DNA from: CBDEGR01 sp965237895
GTDB lineage: Bacteria; Acidobacteriota; Terriglobia; UBA7540; JAPUME01
DNA: 64,000 bases
Assembly: GCA_965237895.1 (NCBI GenBank)
Contig: CBDEGR010000002.1
Span: 248,001 to 312,000 of the forward strand
Reading direction: 5' to 3'
Shown: in pieces, positions 8,466-17,306 of the stretch
How positions within the stretch are numbered: the stretch's first letter is position 1
Layout: each line of letters opens with the position of its first letter
Position numbers and translations under genes: made by a program
Notes under the pieces: model-generated
Seen by the model: only the letters and a program-made list of their open reading frames with translations
What the model was told of the DNA's origin: nothing
Database searches by the model: none

Positions 8466-9830
8466 TTACGCTTGGATCACTTTCCCCTGCATTTCGGTGG
8501 GAGCGGGAAGCCCGAAGCGCTCCAAAATTGTGGCCGAAACGTCGTACAGGTGCATCCCCTCCACCTGTTTGTTTTGCGCCCCGACGGGCTCCTTCAGGAT
8601 CAACATTCCGAACTCGGCGTGGTTGGCGTCGTCCGGCCCCGTATCGTTTTCAAAGGTGTAGACCGAACCATGCCCCACGCTTCCCACCGAACGCCAATGG
8701 AGTTCACCGAAGATGGTCACCAAGTCCGGCGCCACGCCCTTCACCGCGCGGTAAATCTCCTGCGGCTTGTGGGCGCGATTTCCCAGCGGGCGGCCTTCGT
8801 GATCGTTCATCGCTTCGAGCTTCGTTTTCAACTCATCGCGAACCTTCTCGTATTGATCCGGCTCCACTTTCCCTTGCGGCTCCCGGCCCTTGACGTTCAT
8901 AAAGATGCGCGAGTAGTAGCCGCCCTCGCCCCAGGCTACGGTATTCGGCCAATCGATCTCAACCTTGGCGATCGGCGTCAGCCCCCTCACCGGCTGCTTC
9001 AATTTCAAGTACCCTTCCCGCATCAGCCACTCGTTGACGCAGATTCCGCCCTCCATCTTCTTCACCCCGTGGTCGGAGACGACGAAGAGGGTGGTCTCCT
9101 CGCCCAGGACCTTCAGCAGCGCGGCGATCTTCCGATCGACGAACCGGTAATACTCGAAGATGGCGTTCTCAAAGGCATTGCCCGCCTCGTACTTCCGATG
9201 TGTCTTGTCGAAGAATTTCCAGAAGGCGTGATGGATACGGTCGGTCCCCATCTCGACCATCATGAAGAAGTCCCAGGGCCGCGTGGTCAGCAGATACTCG
9301 GCCACGGCAAAGTGCTGCTCCGTCATTTTATAGACCTGGTCGAGAATGGGCGCTTTATCTTCGGAGCGGAAATTATCGACATCTAAAAGATACGGCCCGA
9401 AGCGCCGATCGAGTTCCTCTTTGAGAGCGGGCGGATGCGCGTAGGGCGATTTCGGCGTGGGCGTCAGAAAGCAGCCGATCATGCAGCCGTTCACCGGGCT
9501 CGGCGGATAGGTTCCCGGCACGGCCATGACAATGACCTGCTTGCCCGCTTCACCCAGGATGTCCCAGGCGCGCGGCACTTGGACTGCCTTGGAGTTGGCA
9601 AAGTAGAGGCCGTCGTAGCTGTGGTCCTTGCGATTGCGAAAACCGTAGATGCCCAGCTCCCCCGGGTCGCGTCCGCTCATCATGCAGGACCAAGCTGGAA
9701 CGGTAATCGGCGGCGTGACGCTTTCAAGCTTCCCCCACAAACCTTGTTCGCACAAGGAACGCAGGCAGGGAAGCTCATCCCGCCAACGGTCAAAGACCAA
9801 CTCCGGCGCCGCACAATCGAGACCAATCAC
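8466..9830 (-). CDS. alkaline-phosphatase-superfamily (NPP-type) phosphodiesterase
   Basis: 454 residues of the type I phosphodiesterase/nucleotide pyrophosphatase fold: IGLDCAAPEL (first metal Asp), ITVPAWSCMMSGRDP (nucleophile loop, Thr expected), VEMGTDRIHHAFWKFFD, VSDHGVKKMEGG (metal Asp-His) and a late His in NHAEFGML. No signal peptide is visible, so it probably acts in the cytoplasm. Substrate unknown. The start is uncertain: GTG 9830 removes most of the first beta strand (KKVAV is coded just upstream). The better Shine-Dalgarno AAGGAG (9869-9864) has only an ATC (9854) at proper distance in frame. A stop lies just beyond. GTG is reported here as the conservative choice. Confidence 0.85.
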   Translation of the reverse strand: MIGLDCAAPELVFDRWRDELPCLRSLCEQGLWGKLESVTPPITVPAWSCMMSGRDPGELGIYGFRNRKDHSYDGLYFANSKAVQVPRAWDILGEAGKQVIVMAVPGTYPPSPVNGCMIGCFLTPTPKSPYAHPPALKEELDRRFGPYLLDVDNFRSEDKAPILDQVYKMTEQHFAVAEYLLTTRPWDFFMMVEMGTDRIHHAFWKFFDKTHRKYEAGNAFENAIFEYYRFVDRKIAALLKVLGEETTLFVVSDHGVKKMEGGICVNEWLMREGYLKLKQPVRGLTPIAKVEIDWPNTVAWGEGGYYSRIFMNVKGREPQGKVEPDQYEKVRDELKTKLEAMNDHEGRPLGNRAHKPQEIYRAVKGVAPDLVTIFGELHWRSVGSVGHGSVYTFENDTGPDDANHAEFGMLILKEPVGAQNKQVEGMHLYDVSATILERFGLPAPTEMQGKVIQA

Positions 9831-9941
9831 TGCAACCTTTTTGGCCTTGGTGATACGCTTACGCTCCTTCGCTCAATATCGATTACCCCCTGCACCGCAT
9901 TCCACAAAAAAGTGGATTCCCACGGCAAAAAGTAGCACCCT

Positions 9942-9969
9942 ATTCTATCGAATTCCGCACTTCTGGCAA
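9942..9969 (-). promoter_or_regulatory. promoter of the phosphodiesterase gene
   Basis: On the minus strand TTGCCA (9969-9964), a 16-nt spacer and TAGAAT (9947-9942), followed by a leader of about 85 nt to the AAGGAG site. The plus-strand gap from here to 10093 shows no gene. Confidence 0.45.
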
Positions 9970-10093
9970 GCTGAGGCACTACCTGTTTTTCGCCATTTAC
10001 CTATTTCTATCCCTCAGCAGTTGAGCTAAAATAGCGTTTTCCCGGTTCAGGTCTCATCTACCCGCGAGAGGGATTCATTCATGTCCGTCACGA

Positions 10094-10306
10094 TTGGGGA
10101 AGAGGCTCGCCGCGCTCACCACGGTCGAAATCGACGGCGAATACGTCGGCCGCTTGGCCGCCAATTCCCTGGTGGAGGCAGGCGAGGGAAATCATCCGTC
10201 CGGAAAGCAGTATCCACTTGAGACCAGCCTGGTGGTCGGCGAATCCACCGCCGCGCCCCCCGCCCAAGCTCGAAAATCGAAATCGATTCGTCCGGATTTC
10301 TTGTAA
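10094..10306 (+). CDS. uncertain 70-codon reading frame
   Basis: TTG-started frame with coding-like G/C-rich third positions (LAALTTVEIDGEYVGRLAANSLVEAGEGNH), but no recognisable domain, no convincing ribosome site and a low-complexity end. It lies in the 510-nt gap before the sulfatase gene. It may be a fragment of a lost gene or not coding. Listed only because codon composition is better than in the other frames. Confidence 0.2.
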   Translation: MGKRLAALTTVEIDGEYVGRLAANSLVEAGEGNHPSGKQYPLETSLVVGESTAAPPAQARKSKSIRPDFL

Positions 10307-10368
10307 TCGAGAACGGCCTAGCTCGTCGGTCGTCGGGTTGAAAAAATCTTCTTCCTGGGGATTTTTCC

Positions 10369-11698
10369 ATGCACAGAGCCGCAGCCTTTGCCACTCTACT
10401 ACTTGGCATTTCACTTTTCGGAGCAGGTTGCACGGGCGACGTTTCGCCGAAAAAGAACGTCCTGATGATGATCGCCGACGACCAGGGAATGGACATAGGC
10501 GCCTATGGAAGCAAGGTGGTCCAAACCCCGAATCAGGACCGTCTGGCCGAGCAAGGTGTACGGTTTACGAACGCCTTCGCCACGGTCGCCTCCGGCAGCA
10601 CCAGCCGGCCGATAATCCTCACGGGGCTTTTCAATCACACCAACGGGCAATACGGCCATGCCCATTCGTACCATAATCTCCACACTCTTCCCCACGTTCA
10701 ATCGCTTCCGTTTCTGCTCCGGGAGGCCGGTTATCGAACCGGAATTGTGGGGAAATTCCACGTCAACCCGGCGTCGCGGTTTCCCTTCGACTACCAAGCG
10801 CCTTGGAAGGAACTGGGCGGGCGTCGAAGCCGTTCGGTCTTCTCCCGACGAGGTCGAACTGCCCTCGCACCTTCCCGACACCCCGGAGACACGCCAGGAG
10901 ATGGCGGAATATTACCAAGCTGTAAGCCGCCTGGACCAGGGCATCGGCATGATGCTCAATGTACTTGAAGAGACCGGACACGGCCAAGACACGTTGATCT
11001 TCTTCTTCAGCGACAACGGCATTCCCTTTGCGGGAGCCAAGACCAATCTCTATGACCCCGGCGTCCATCTCCCGTTTCTGGTCTCTTCCCCGGAGCAGTC
11101 CCGGCAGGGAGTCGTGAACAACGCCATGGTGAGTTACATCGACCTGGTTCCCACCATTCTCGACTGGACTGGAGCCGCCGAGCCCACCTACGCGCTTCCC
11201 GACCGCTCGATTCTTCCCATCTTGGAAGAGGAAAACCCGGAGGGATGGGATGAAGTCTACCTCTCCCACACCTTCCACGAGATCACCATGTACTACCCCA
11301 CCCGCGGTCTCCGCACGCGGCGCTACAAGTATCTAAAGAATCTCTACCCGGAACTGAGCTTCCCGCACGCTTCCGACTTAGGGGCCTCGAAAACATGGCA
11401 AAGTATCCTGAAGGGAAAATCGACCCATCTGGGGGCGCGTCGAGTCCAAGATTACCTCCAGCGGCCCGCCGAGGAACTCTACGACCTCGAAAACGACCCA
11501 GAAGAGGTGAAAAACTTGGCCGGCGACCCGCGCCACGCCGAGTTGATAAAAAAGTTCCGCGGGCGATTTCTCGATTTCCAGAAACGCACGGATGATCCTT
11601 GGGCGAGAAGCGCCGCCGAGTGGGGAGAGTTCCTATTCGGCAGCGGGAGTGACCCGAACCGGGTTCCGGGCAACTTATTCTTCATTTTCGAGTCCTGA
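10369..11698 (+). pseudogene. heparan-N-sulfatase-like lipoprotein, frameshifted and lacking the formylglycine Cys
   Basis: The N-terminal part (ATG 10369) has a lipoprotein signal (LLLGISLFGAGC, lipobox Cys21), the metal site IADDQG and the layout of sulfoglucosamine-sulfatase relatives (TGLFNHTNGQYG, AGYRTGIVGKFHV). One extra base near 10812-10830 shifts the frame. The rest continues in the next frame with FFFSDNGIPFAGAKTNLYDPG (metal Asp-Asn, Lys), SYIDLVPTILDWTG and LYDLENDPEEVKNLA. Repaired length is about 442 residues. The activation motif C-x-P-x-R reads GSTSR (Gly76 at the Cys position, Thr for Pro). Formylglycine therefore cannot form and sulfatase chemistry is not expected even if the frame is restored. 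It is probably a decayed outer-membrane or periplasmic enzyme. Confidence 0.8.
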
Positions 11699-11818
11699 TC
11701 GTTTTCCCGGCCCTTAGGGTTCCGGCAGATTCCCCTTTTCACGCTCCTCGGCAGAGGACCCAGGTCTTTTTGTTCCCCGGGTTTTTCCCAGACAACTCAG
11801 ACAGCACGACCTTCCCGT

Positions 11819-12613
11819 TTAATACCACTCCCGCAGACGAATTTCGATCCCTTTTTCTTCCTTCAGGGCCGCGGAAAATTTGCCGAGGTCGCTTCCCCGA
11901 TAATGGTACGGATAGACCACCTTGGGACGGAAGGCCGCGACGCAACCGGCCGCCTCTTCCGGCGTCATCGTATAAGGCAGGTTCATGCAAACGAAAGCGA
12001 CATCGATATCTTTCAAGGCCTTCATCTCCGGAGTGCACTCCGTATCGCCGGAAAAATAGAGCCGCTTGCCGCCCAGGGTCAGGACGTAGCCGTTGCCGCG
12101 GCCCTTGTCGTGAAACAGCTTCCCGGGGCCCGGTCCGCGGACCAAGTTGTACATCGGCACGGCTTCAATCCGAATTCCCTCGATGGACTTGCTTTCGCCG
12201 TTTTCCATCACCTGCGCCTGGGATACCGTTTTGGCCACGGCCGCGGGCGCGACGACCGCCGTGGACTCCTTGCTCAGGTTCTGGACCATCTTCGGGTCCA
12301 TGTGGTCGCCGTGAATGTCGGTAATCAGAATCACGTCCGCCTTCGGCAGCCCGGAATAATCTCCCCTGCCCCAAGGATCGACGTGGATCACCTTGCCGCC
12401 GAACTCCAGCATCAGGCTGCCGTGCGTGACGGGCGTGATGCGGATGTCGCCGCTTGAGGTTGGGACGGTTTTCGTCTCACGGGCGGCCAACGCCCCCACG
12501 GTGAAACCGACAACGAGAAGCATACAGACGGCGGCCAGCGCCGAGCCTTTTCCCAATCGAAATCTTCCACCAGTCGAGTTTAAGTTCCGCATCGCTGATA
12601 CCCCTTTTTTCAT
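11819..12613 (-). CDS. exported metallo-beta-lactamase-fold hydrolase (UlaG/UPF0173-like)
   Basis: About 264 residues from ATG 12613; an alternative ATG at 12592 has AAAAGGGG upstream. The N-terminus is an export signal (KGSALAAVCMLLVVGFTVGALAA). The mature part has the lactonase-type fold: VTHGSLMLEFGGKVIHVDPWG, the metal motif TDIHGDHMD (HxxDH variant), LYFSGDTE (third metal ligand) and YPYHYRGSD. The family includes L-ascorbate-6-phosphate lactonase and many unassigned periplasmic hydrolases, so the substrate is unknown. The long open frame upstream to 12733 is not needed. The gene is transcribed divergently from the small secreted protein gene; about 200 nt separate the starts. Confidence 0.8.
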   Translation of the reverse strand: MKKGVSAMRNLNSTGGRFRLGKGSALAAVCMLLVVGFTVGALAARETKTVPTSSGDIRITPVTHGSLMLEFGGKVIHVDPWGRGDYSGLPKADVILITDIHGDHMDPKMVQNLSKESTAVVAPAAVAKTVSQAQVMENGESKSIEGIRIEAVPMYNLVRGPGPGKLFHDKGRGNGYVLTLGGKRLYFSGDTECTPEMKALKDIDVAFVCMNLPYTMTPEEAAGCVAAFRPKVVYPYHYRGSDLGKFSAALKEEKGIEIRLREWY

Positions 12614-12812
12614 TAAATTAGATCCCCTGGAGCCTAGCCTGTCATGCTCCGGCCCGTCGGCACAACGCAAAAATTTAAAAAACCCGAATTCTCCCAGAAA
12701 CCATCCGCCTCCACCGATCATCAAGAAGAGCAATGGAATAGTTTTAGGGATGCTCCCCGCAAGCGAAGAGCGAAGGAGGGCATCCGTCCTATTCAGAAAT
12801 CAGGAGGAATCA

Positions 12813-13193
12813 ATGAATCGAATTCTAGTTCACAGCCTGGCTGCGGTGATCCTGACTTTTGCGGCTGCCTTTTCCGGCGTAGCCAAGGGTCATGCCGTGG
12901 AAGGCGAAATCGTCGACAGCCGATGTTACAAAGCCATGAATAAGACCGGCGCCGAGCATCAGATGTGCGCCAAAAGCTGCCTGAAGGGCGGTCTCCCGGC
13001 CGGTCTTCTGACCAGCAAGAGCAAGTACTACACGCTGTTGATTCAGGGCCACGCTCTGGCCGCCGTCGCCGGTGAGCAGGCGCGGGTAGAAGGCAAAGTG
13101 GACAAAAATGCGAGCACCATCATCCCCATGAAGATCCAGGTAAAGAAGAACGGCTCCTGGAAGGATGTTGAACTACTGCCACAGATGATGTAA
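12813..13193 (+). CDS. small secreted protein of unknown function
   Basis: 126 residues, preceded by a strong AGGAGG site 6 nt before ATG 12813. A signal peptide (ILVHSLAAVILTFAAAFSGVAKG, cut near GHA) precedes a compact domain with three cysteines in CYKAMN...CAKSCLKGG. The domain ends in small beta strands (YYTLLIQGHALAAVAGEQARVEGKV), which look like an OB-type barrel. Such proteins are common beside respiratory genes and may act in the periplasm. Whether the cysteines bind metal or form a disulfide cannot be seen. It lies 420 nt upstream of the respiratory module but has its own terminator-like end. Confidence 0.75.
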   Translation: MNRILVHSLAAVILTFAAAFSGVAKGHAVEGEIVDSRCYKAMNKTGAEHQMCAKSCLKGGLPAGLLTSKSKYYTLLIQGHALAAVAGEQARVEGKVDKNASTIIPMKIQVKKNGSWKDVELLPQMM

Positions 13194-13289
13194 CAATTCG
13201 TTACTCATCTGTCGGTTATCGCTCAATGGGAAAGAGGAAGGGACCCCCATGCCGGAGATCAGCCGAGCCTGCCTGAGCCTAAGACGGCA

Positions 13290-13325
13290 CCCCGGAACAG
13301 CCGGTAACGGGGCCCTCATTTTTTT
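13290..13325 (+). terminator. possible terminator after the small secreted protein gene
   Basis: A CCCCG/CGGGG stem (13290-13294, 13308-13312) is followed 6 nt later by seven Ts. The 60 nt before it are GC-rich and could fold further (GCCG/CGGC pairing around 13254-13288). No known riboswitch consensus was recognised. Confidence 0.35.
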
Positions 13326-13453
13326 CCTACAAACCGCCTATAAATCGCCATGGAATCACCCTGCAATTACACTTCAGCGAAAATAACAGAGGAACCCGTC
13401 TCATCGGGCCCCAGATCAGATGTAGAATACAGTCTCCGAGGCGTGGGTACCAG

Positions 13454-13483
13454 TTGACCTGACGCGGCGAAAGCGTTTACATT
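13454..13483 (+). promoter_or_regulatory. promoter of the respiratory module
   Basis: TTGACC (13454-13459), an 18-nt spacer and TACATT (13478-13483). The predicted start of transcription falls at about 13490, exactly where the structured leader begins. Confidence 0.5.
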
Positions 13484-13490
13484 TTCTAAT

Positions 13491-13541
13491 GCGAAAATTC
13501 GGGTGGCCCCCAGCGGAAGGGCCGAGATGGAAGATTTTCGC
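13491..13541 (+). promoter_or_regulatory. structured 5' leader of the cytochrome gene
   Basis: An outer 8-bp stem (13491-13498 with 13534-13541) encloses an inner GGCCC/GGGCC stem. Downstream, a CCCC/GGGG hairpin (about 13553-13571) precedes the ribosome site AGGGG (about 13600). The leader is about 120 nt long, which is long for this window. Post-transcriptional control is possible, but it matches no riboswitch class known to me. Confidence 0.35.
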
Positions 13542-13613
13542 CCGAACATTTCTCCCCTTCGTCTATGGGGGGTCCTTCAACCCGGAGCAATCTCTTGGCA
13601 GGGGTAAGCCTTC

Positions 13614-14234
13614 TTGACTCCTTCCCTTTCCCACAAAAATATTCTCTTCCTCTCTGTAGCCGGCGTCGTCCTCCTGGGCCTGCTGGGCGGAGCTTTTTTC
13701 CTGGACCCAACGCCTGACCAGGATCACAACGCCAAGGATTCCGAGTCATCTGAGATCACGTTGCGGCCCGTCAGCCCGTCCCTTTCAGCTTACGTTTCGA
13801 GTTTATGGGGAAAACGGAAACCCGAGCAGCCGATTTCCTTTACGCACCGGAAGCATTTGGAATTCGGCATGGAGTGCGCCAACTGCCACCAGTTTGCCTC
13901 GCGCGGCCCCCGAGCAGGCATTCCGGGAATTCAAGAGTGCATGATGTGCCACGCCGCCGTCGCCACCGAATCACCTGAAATCCAGAAAATGGCCAAGCTC
14001 CAGGAAGCTGGGAAAGACATCGCTTGGGAGCGCGTCTACGGATTTGAACAGCACGCCCACGTTCGCTTTGAGCACGCGCCCCACATTCGCGCCGAGGTGG
14101 AGTGCAAAACCTGTCACGGCGACATGAGCACGCTGACGGTGGCCGAAGAGTTGGTGGAGCACACGATGGGCACCTGTATTGAATGCCACGAGCAGAACCA
14201 GGCGAGCCTGGACTGCCTCGTGTGTCACAACTAG
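13614..14234 (+). CDS. membrane-anchored pentaheme c-type cytochrome (ActA/cytochrome c7-like)
   Basis: 206 residues with an N-terminal membrane anchor (about residues 10-30) and five CxxCH haem sites at residues 88-92, 109-113, 164-168, 188-192 and 201-205. Several isolated His residues (FTHRKH, EQHAHVRFEHAPH) can serve as distal ligands. This is the multihaem electron-transfer subunit found at the head of alternative complex III and related quinol-oxidising modules, on the periplasmic side. The start is TTG 13614 with AGGGG about 10 nt upstream; no ATG fits the signal anchor. It is followed 4 nt later by the molybdopterin-type subunit gene. Haem loading would need a Ccm or Ccs system elsewhere. 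Confidence 0.9.
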   Translation: MTPSLSHKNILFLSVAGVVLLGLLGGAFFLDPTPDQDHNAKDSESSEITLRPVSPSLSAYVSSLWGKRKPEQPISFTHRKHLEFGMECANCHQFASRGPRAGIPGIQECMMCHAAVATESPEIQKMAKLQEAGKDIAWERVYGFEQHAHVRFEHAPHIRAEVECKTCHGDMSTLTVAEELVEHTMGTCIECHEQNQASLDCLVCHN

Positions 14235-14238
14235 TTTT

Positions 14239-16524
14239 ATGGACCGAAGAAACTTTATTAAAATTTCCGCCATCACCGCCGGCGGTGTCGCGCTCGAAGG
14301 CTGCGGGCATCCGGAAATCAAGCTGGTCCGCTTTCTGCCCGAAGAGGAGCTCACGCCCGGCATCGCCCACTGGAAGCCGAGCCTCTGCCGTCAATGCAGC
14401 GCCGGTTGCGGCGTCTGGGTCCGGCTGATGGACGGCGAGGTGGAGATCGTCCGCAACGGCGAGCGGGGACTGCTGCCGCGGAAACTTGCCAAGAAGCTCG
14501 AAGGCAACCCGGAGCACCCCGTCAACGGCGGCAAGCTCTGCGCCCGCGGCCAGGCGGCGCTGCAGTTGACCTACAACCCGGACCGGATTCGCGGCCCTCT
14601 GAAGCGGACCGGCGAGCGCGGCTCGGGACAATATGAAGAGATCAGTTGGGAAGCGGCTCTCACCGAGCTTACCGCCCGGCTGAAAGCGTTGCAGGGAAAA
14701 GGAAAGGACCGCTCGCCGGCTTTTCTCAGTTCGCCCTTGCGCGGCCCTCGTCGCCGACTGGCGGACCGTTTCCTTTCCGCCTTCGGCGCGTCCGGTCGGA
14801 CGGAGTATGAATTCTTCGGCGAGCCGGTTCTGCGCCGCGCGAGCGGCATCAGCTTCGGCCGCTATGCCCTGCCCGCCTTTGATCTTGCAAACTGCAACTA
14901 CTTGATCAGCTTCGGGGCGGATTTCCTCGGCACGTGGCTTTCGCCGGTTTCGCAGGCGGACGGCTTCGGACGAATGATTCAAGGCCGCGACGGGCGTCGG
15001 GGAAAGGTGGTTCAGTTCGAGGCGCGCATGACGCCTACGGGCGGCAAGGCCGACGAGTGGGTCCCGGTTCGTCCCGGCAGAGAGGGCGTGGTGGCCCTGG
15101 GAATCGCGCATGTGCTGATGAAGGAGGGGCTTCGTACACCCGCCTCGGCAGGACAGGCGGGCCGCGCCATAGAAGGGTGGAGTGCAGGCTTGCCGGAATT
15201 TACCCCCGAACGAGTAGAAGAGATCACCAGCGTTAAGGCCGACCGCCTGATACGGTTAGCAGGTGAGATCGCCTCGCACACGCCTGCAACCATCATGATC
15301 GGCGGCCCGGCGCTGGCCCACACCAACGGCCTCTTCAGTGCCCTGGCCGTAAACGCCCTCAACGCGCTCGTCGGCAGCTTGGGGAGTCCCGGCGGCTTGT
15401 CGTTCACCCCGGCGCCGCCCCTGCCGGGCTTGACTGATGGAGGAACGGGCAGGAACTCTGCGAACTCGATACAAGAACTGGCCCAACAGATTCTTACCGG
15501 AAAGCCTGCACCCATTGAAGTTTTACTCCTTTCGGACGCGAATCCGGTCTTCTCCTCGCCGCCCGGCTGGCAAATCCGCGAAGCGCTCGACCGGGTTCCT
15601 TTTATCGCCTCCTTCGGGATGATGCTGGACGAAACCAGCGCCCTGGCCGACCTGATTCTCCCCGACCATTCACCTTTGGAGTCCTGGCAGGACGACGTGC
15701 CGGAGACGGGAACGCTTCAGGCTACGGTGAGTCTGGCCGCACCCGCCATGGCGCCGCTCTTCAATACGCGCGCCACCGCCGACGTGCTGCTGGATGTCGC
15801 CCGGCGGTTGGGCGAGAGGGTTGCCGCGCGGCTTCCCTGGAAAGACTATGAGGAATTTCTCAAAGAGCAGCTCCGCCCCCTGGTAGGCCGCGCCGGCGGC
15901 TCCATTGAAACGAACGATTTCAATCAATTCTGGAATCAAGCCCTCGAAAACGGCGGATGGTGGGAGACCACGGCCCGCTCCGCGAAAACTTCAACGGGTA
16001 CCGCCGTCAAACCCGCAGCCTATGAGCCGCCACAGCTTGATGGAAATGAAGATACATATCCGTTCCACCTCCAGCCCTATGCCTCGCAAAGTTTTATCGA
16101 CGGGCGGCACGCCAACATCCCCTGGCTGCAGGAGATGCCTGAGGTGCTGCCCACCGCGCGCTGGGGCTCCTGGGTGGAGATCAATCCGCAGACGGCCGAG
16201 CGGCTCGGCATTCGGGAAGGCGACCTGCTGGCCGTCGCCTCGGCCCACGGAAAAGTAGAAGCTCCGGCGCTGATCTATCCGGGCATTGCGCCCGACATGG
16301 TGGCGATGCCGATGGGCCAGGGGCACAAGCACCTGGGCCGCTACGCAAAAGACCGAGGCGTGAATCCGGCCGCCATCCTTGCGCCCTTGACCGAGCCGGA
16401 AACCGGAGCCCTCGCCTGGGCGGCCACCCGTGTACAAATCAAAAAAATCGGCCGCGGACGGCCCATCCTCATCAAAGCCGCCGGGTCGCTTGAAGAACGT
16501 CCGGCGGAACAGTTTCCGCGGTAA
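14239..16524 (+). CDS. molybdopterin-oxidoreductase-family subunit with Tat signal (ActB1-like)
   Basis: 761 residues from ATG 14239, starting with a Tat motif (RRNFIK) and hydrophobic stretch ending near Cys22, so it is exported folded. An N-terminal cubane site C50-x2-C53-x3-C57 with C101 (GGKLCARGQ) is intact. DMSO-reductase-family segments follow: NPDRIRGPLKR, EISWEAAL, LISFGADFLGTW, DANPVF, LPDHSPLESW and the C-terminal domain INPQTAERLGIREGDL. In alternative complex III the equivalent domain is fused to the ferredoxin and has lost the cofactor. Here it is a separate protein, and whether the pterin site is functional cannot be judged by eye. The longer frame back to 14179 overlaps the cytochrome and is not the start. 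Confidence 0.88.
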   Translation: MDRRNFIKISAITAGGVALEGCGHPEIKLVRFLPEEELTPGIAHWKPSLCRQCSAGCGVWVRLMDGEVEIVRNGERGLLPRKLAKKLEGNPEHPVNGGKLCARGQAALQLTYNPDRIRGPLKRTGERGSGQYEEISWEAALTELTARLKALQGKGKDRSPAFLSSPLRGPRRRLADRFLSAFGASGRTEYEFFGEPVLRRASGISFGRYALPAFDLANCNYLISFGADFLGTWLSPVSQADGFGRMIQGRDGRRGKVVQFEARMTPTGGKADEWVPVRPGREGVVALGIAHVLMKEGLRTPASAGQAGRAIEGWSAGLPEFTPERVEEITSVKADRLIRLAGEIASHTPATIMIGGPALAHTNGLFSALAVNALNALVGSLGSPGGLSFTPAPPLPGLTDGGTGRNSANSIQELAQQILTGKPAPIEVLLLSDANPVFSSPPGWQIREALDRVPFIASFGMMLDETSALADLILPDHSPLESWQDDVPETGTLQATVSLAAPAMAPLFNTRATADVLLDVARRLGERVAARLPWKDYEEFLKEQLRPLVGRAGGSIETNDFNQFWNQALENGGWWETTARSAKTSTGTAVKPAAYEPPQLDGNEDTYPFHLQPYASQSFIDGRHANIPWLQEMPEVLPTARWGSWVEINPQTAERLGIREGDLLAVASAHGKVEAPALIYPGIAPDMVAMPMGQGHKHLGRYAKDRGVNPAAILAPLTEPETGALAWAATRVQIKKIGRGRPILIKAAGSLEERPAEQFPR

Positions 16525-16541
16525 GAACCGAGTTGAGTGAA

Positions 16542-17279
16542 ATGAACAAAGAAGAAGAAAAGAACAATCATCCGCAATGGGGCATGGTGGTGGACGAAGA
16601 TCGCTGCACGGGCTGCCAAGCCTGCGTGGTGGCCTGTCAGGCGGAGAACAACGTCCCCACGGTGGGCCCCGAGGAGGCCGCCCAGGGCCGGACGTTGTCG
16701 TGGATTCGCATTGAGCGCTACTGGGAGGGCGAGTGGCCAGATGTGCGCGTCAAGTACGTGCCGGTCTTCTGCCAGCAGTGTGACGCCGCCCCCTGCGAGC
16801 CGGTCTGCCCCACCTACGCCAGCTACCAGACACCGGAAGGGTTGAACGCACAGGTCTACAACCGCTGCGTGGGCACGCGGTACTGCGCGAACGCCTGCCC
16901 CTATACGGTCCGCGTCTTCAACTGGTTCGACCCGGTCTGGGAAACCCCGCTCGATCTGCAACTCAATCCCGACGTTTCGCGCCGCACTACGGGGATCATG
17001 GAAAAATGCACGTTCTGCGTCCAGCGGATTAAATCAGCCAAGCAGGACGCGGCAAGCGAAGGCCGCGAATTGAAAGACGGCGACGTCAGCCCGGCATGTG
17101 TGCAGTCCTGCCCGTCGGGGGCGCTGGTCTTCGGAGATCTGTCCGACCCGGCGAGCCGCGTCTCACGCCTGGGGCGCAGCCAACGCGGGCATAAATTGCT
17201 GGAAGAGCTCGGCACGCAGCCCCGCGTCACCTACCTCAAGGGTGAGGAATGGCACGGAGACGGCGAGGAGAACGCCTAA
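16542..17279 (+). CDS. four-cluster ferredoxin subunit (PsrB/ActB2-like)
   Basis: 245 residues from ATG 16542 (a TTG at 16533 is also in frame). It carries four cysteine groups typical of NrfC/PsrB-type subunits: CTGCQACVVAC, CQQCDAAPCEPVC, CVGTRYCANAC and CTFC...CVQSC. These pass electrons between the molybdopterin-type subunit and the membrane. No export signal is present, so it would travel with the Tat-exported partner. It lies 17 nt after the previous gene and overlaps the start region of nrfD closely, consistent with one transcript. All cluster cysteines appear present. Confidence 0.92.
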   Translation: MNKEEEKNNHPQWGMVVDEDRCTGCQACVVACQAENNVPTVGPEEAAQGRTLSWIRIERYWEGEWPDVRVKYVPVFCQQCDAAPCEPVCPTYASYQTPEGLNAQVYNRCVGTRYCANACPYTVRVFNWFDPVWETPLDLQLNPDVSRRTTGIMEKCTFCVQRIKSAKQDAASEGRELKDGDVSPACVQSCPSGALVFGDLSDPASRVSRLGRSQRGHKLLEELGTQPRVTYLKGEEWHGDGEENA

Positions 17280-17306
17280 CCCAATGCCTACCTAACCCTA
17301 TGGACA
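17275..17306. repeat. 16-bp tandem duplication at the nrfD-like start
   Basis: Units 17275-17290 and 17291-17306 share CCTAACCC(A/T)ATG. Both contain an ATG (17284 and 17300); only the second opens the nrfD-like gene. The first copy also contains the ferredoxin stop codon. Confidence 0.7.

Noticed and set aside
13200..13325. Riboswitch (cobalamin, GEMM or guanidine class) before the cytochrome gene
   Set aside because: Local matches such as GGAGATCAGCC or CCTAAGACGGC are too short; conserved cores of these classes are missing.
13840..15111. 423-residue antisense frame across the cytochrome and molybdopterin-type genes
   Set aside because: Shadow of third-position G/C bias; composition (Arg/Ala/Gly-rich) is non-natural.
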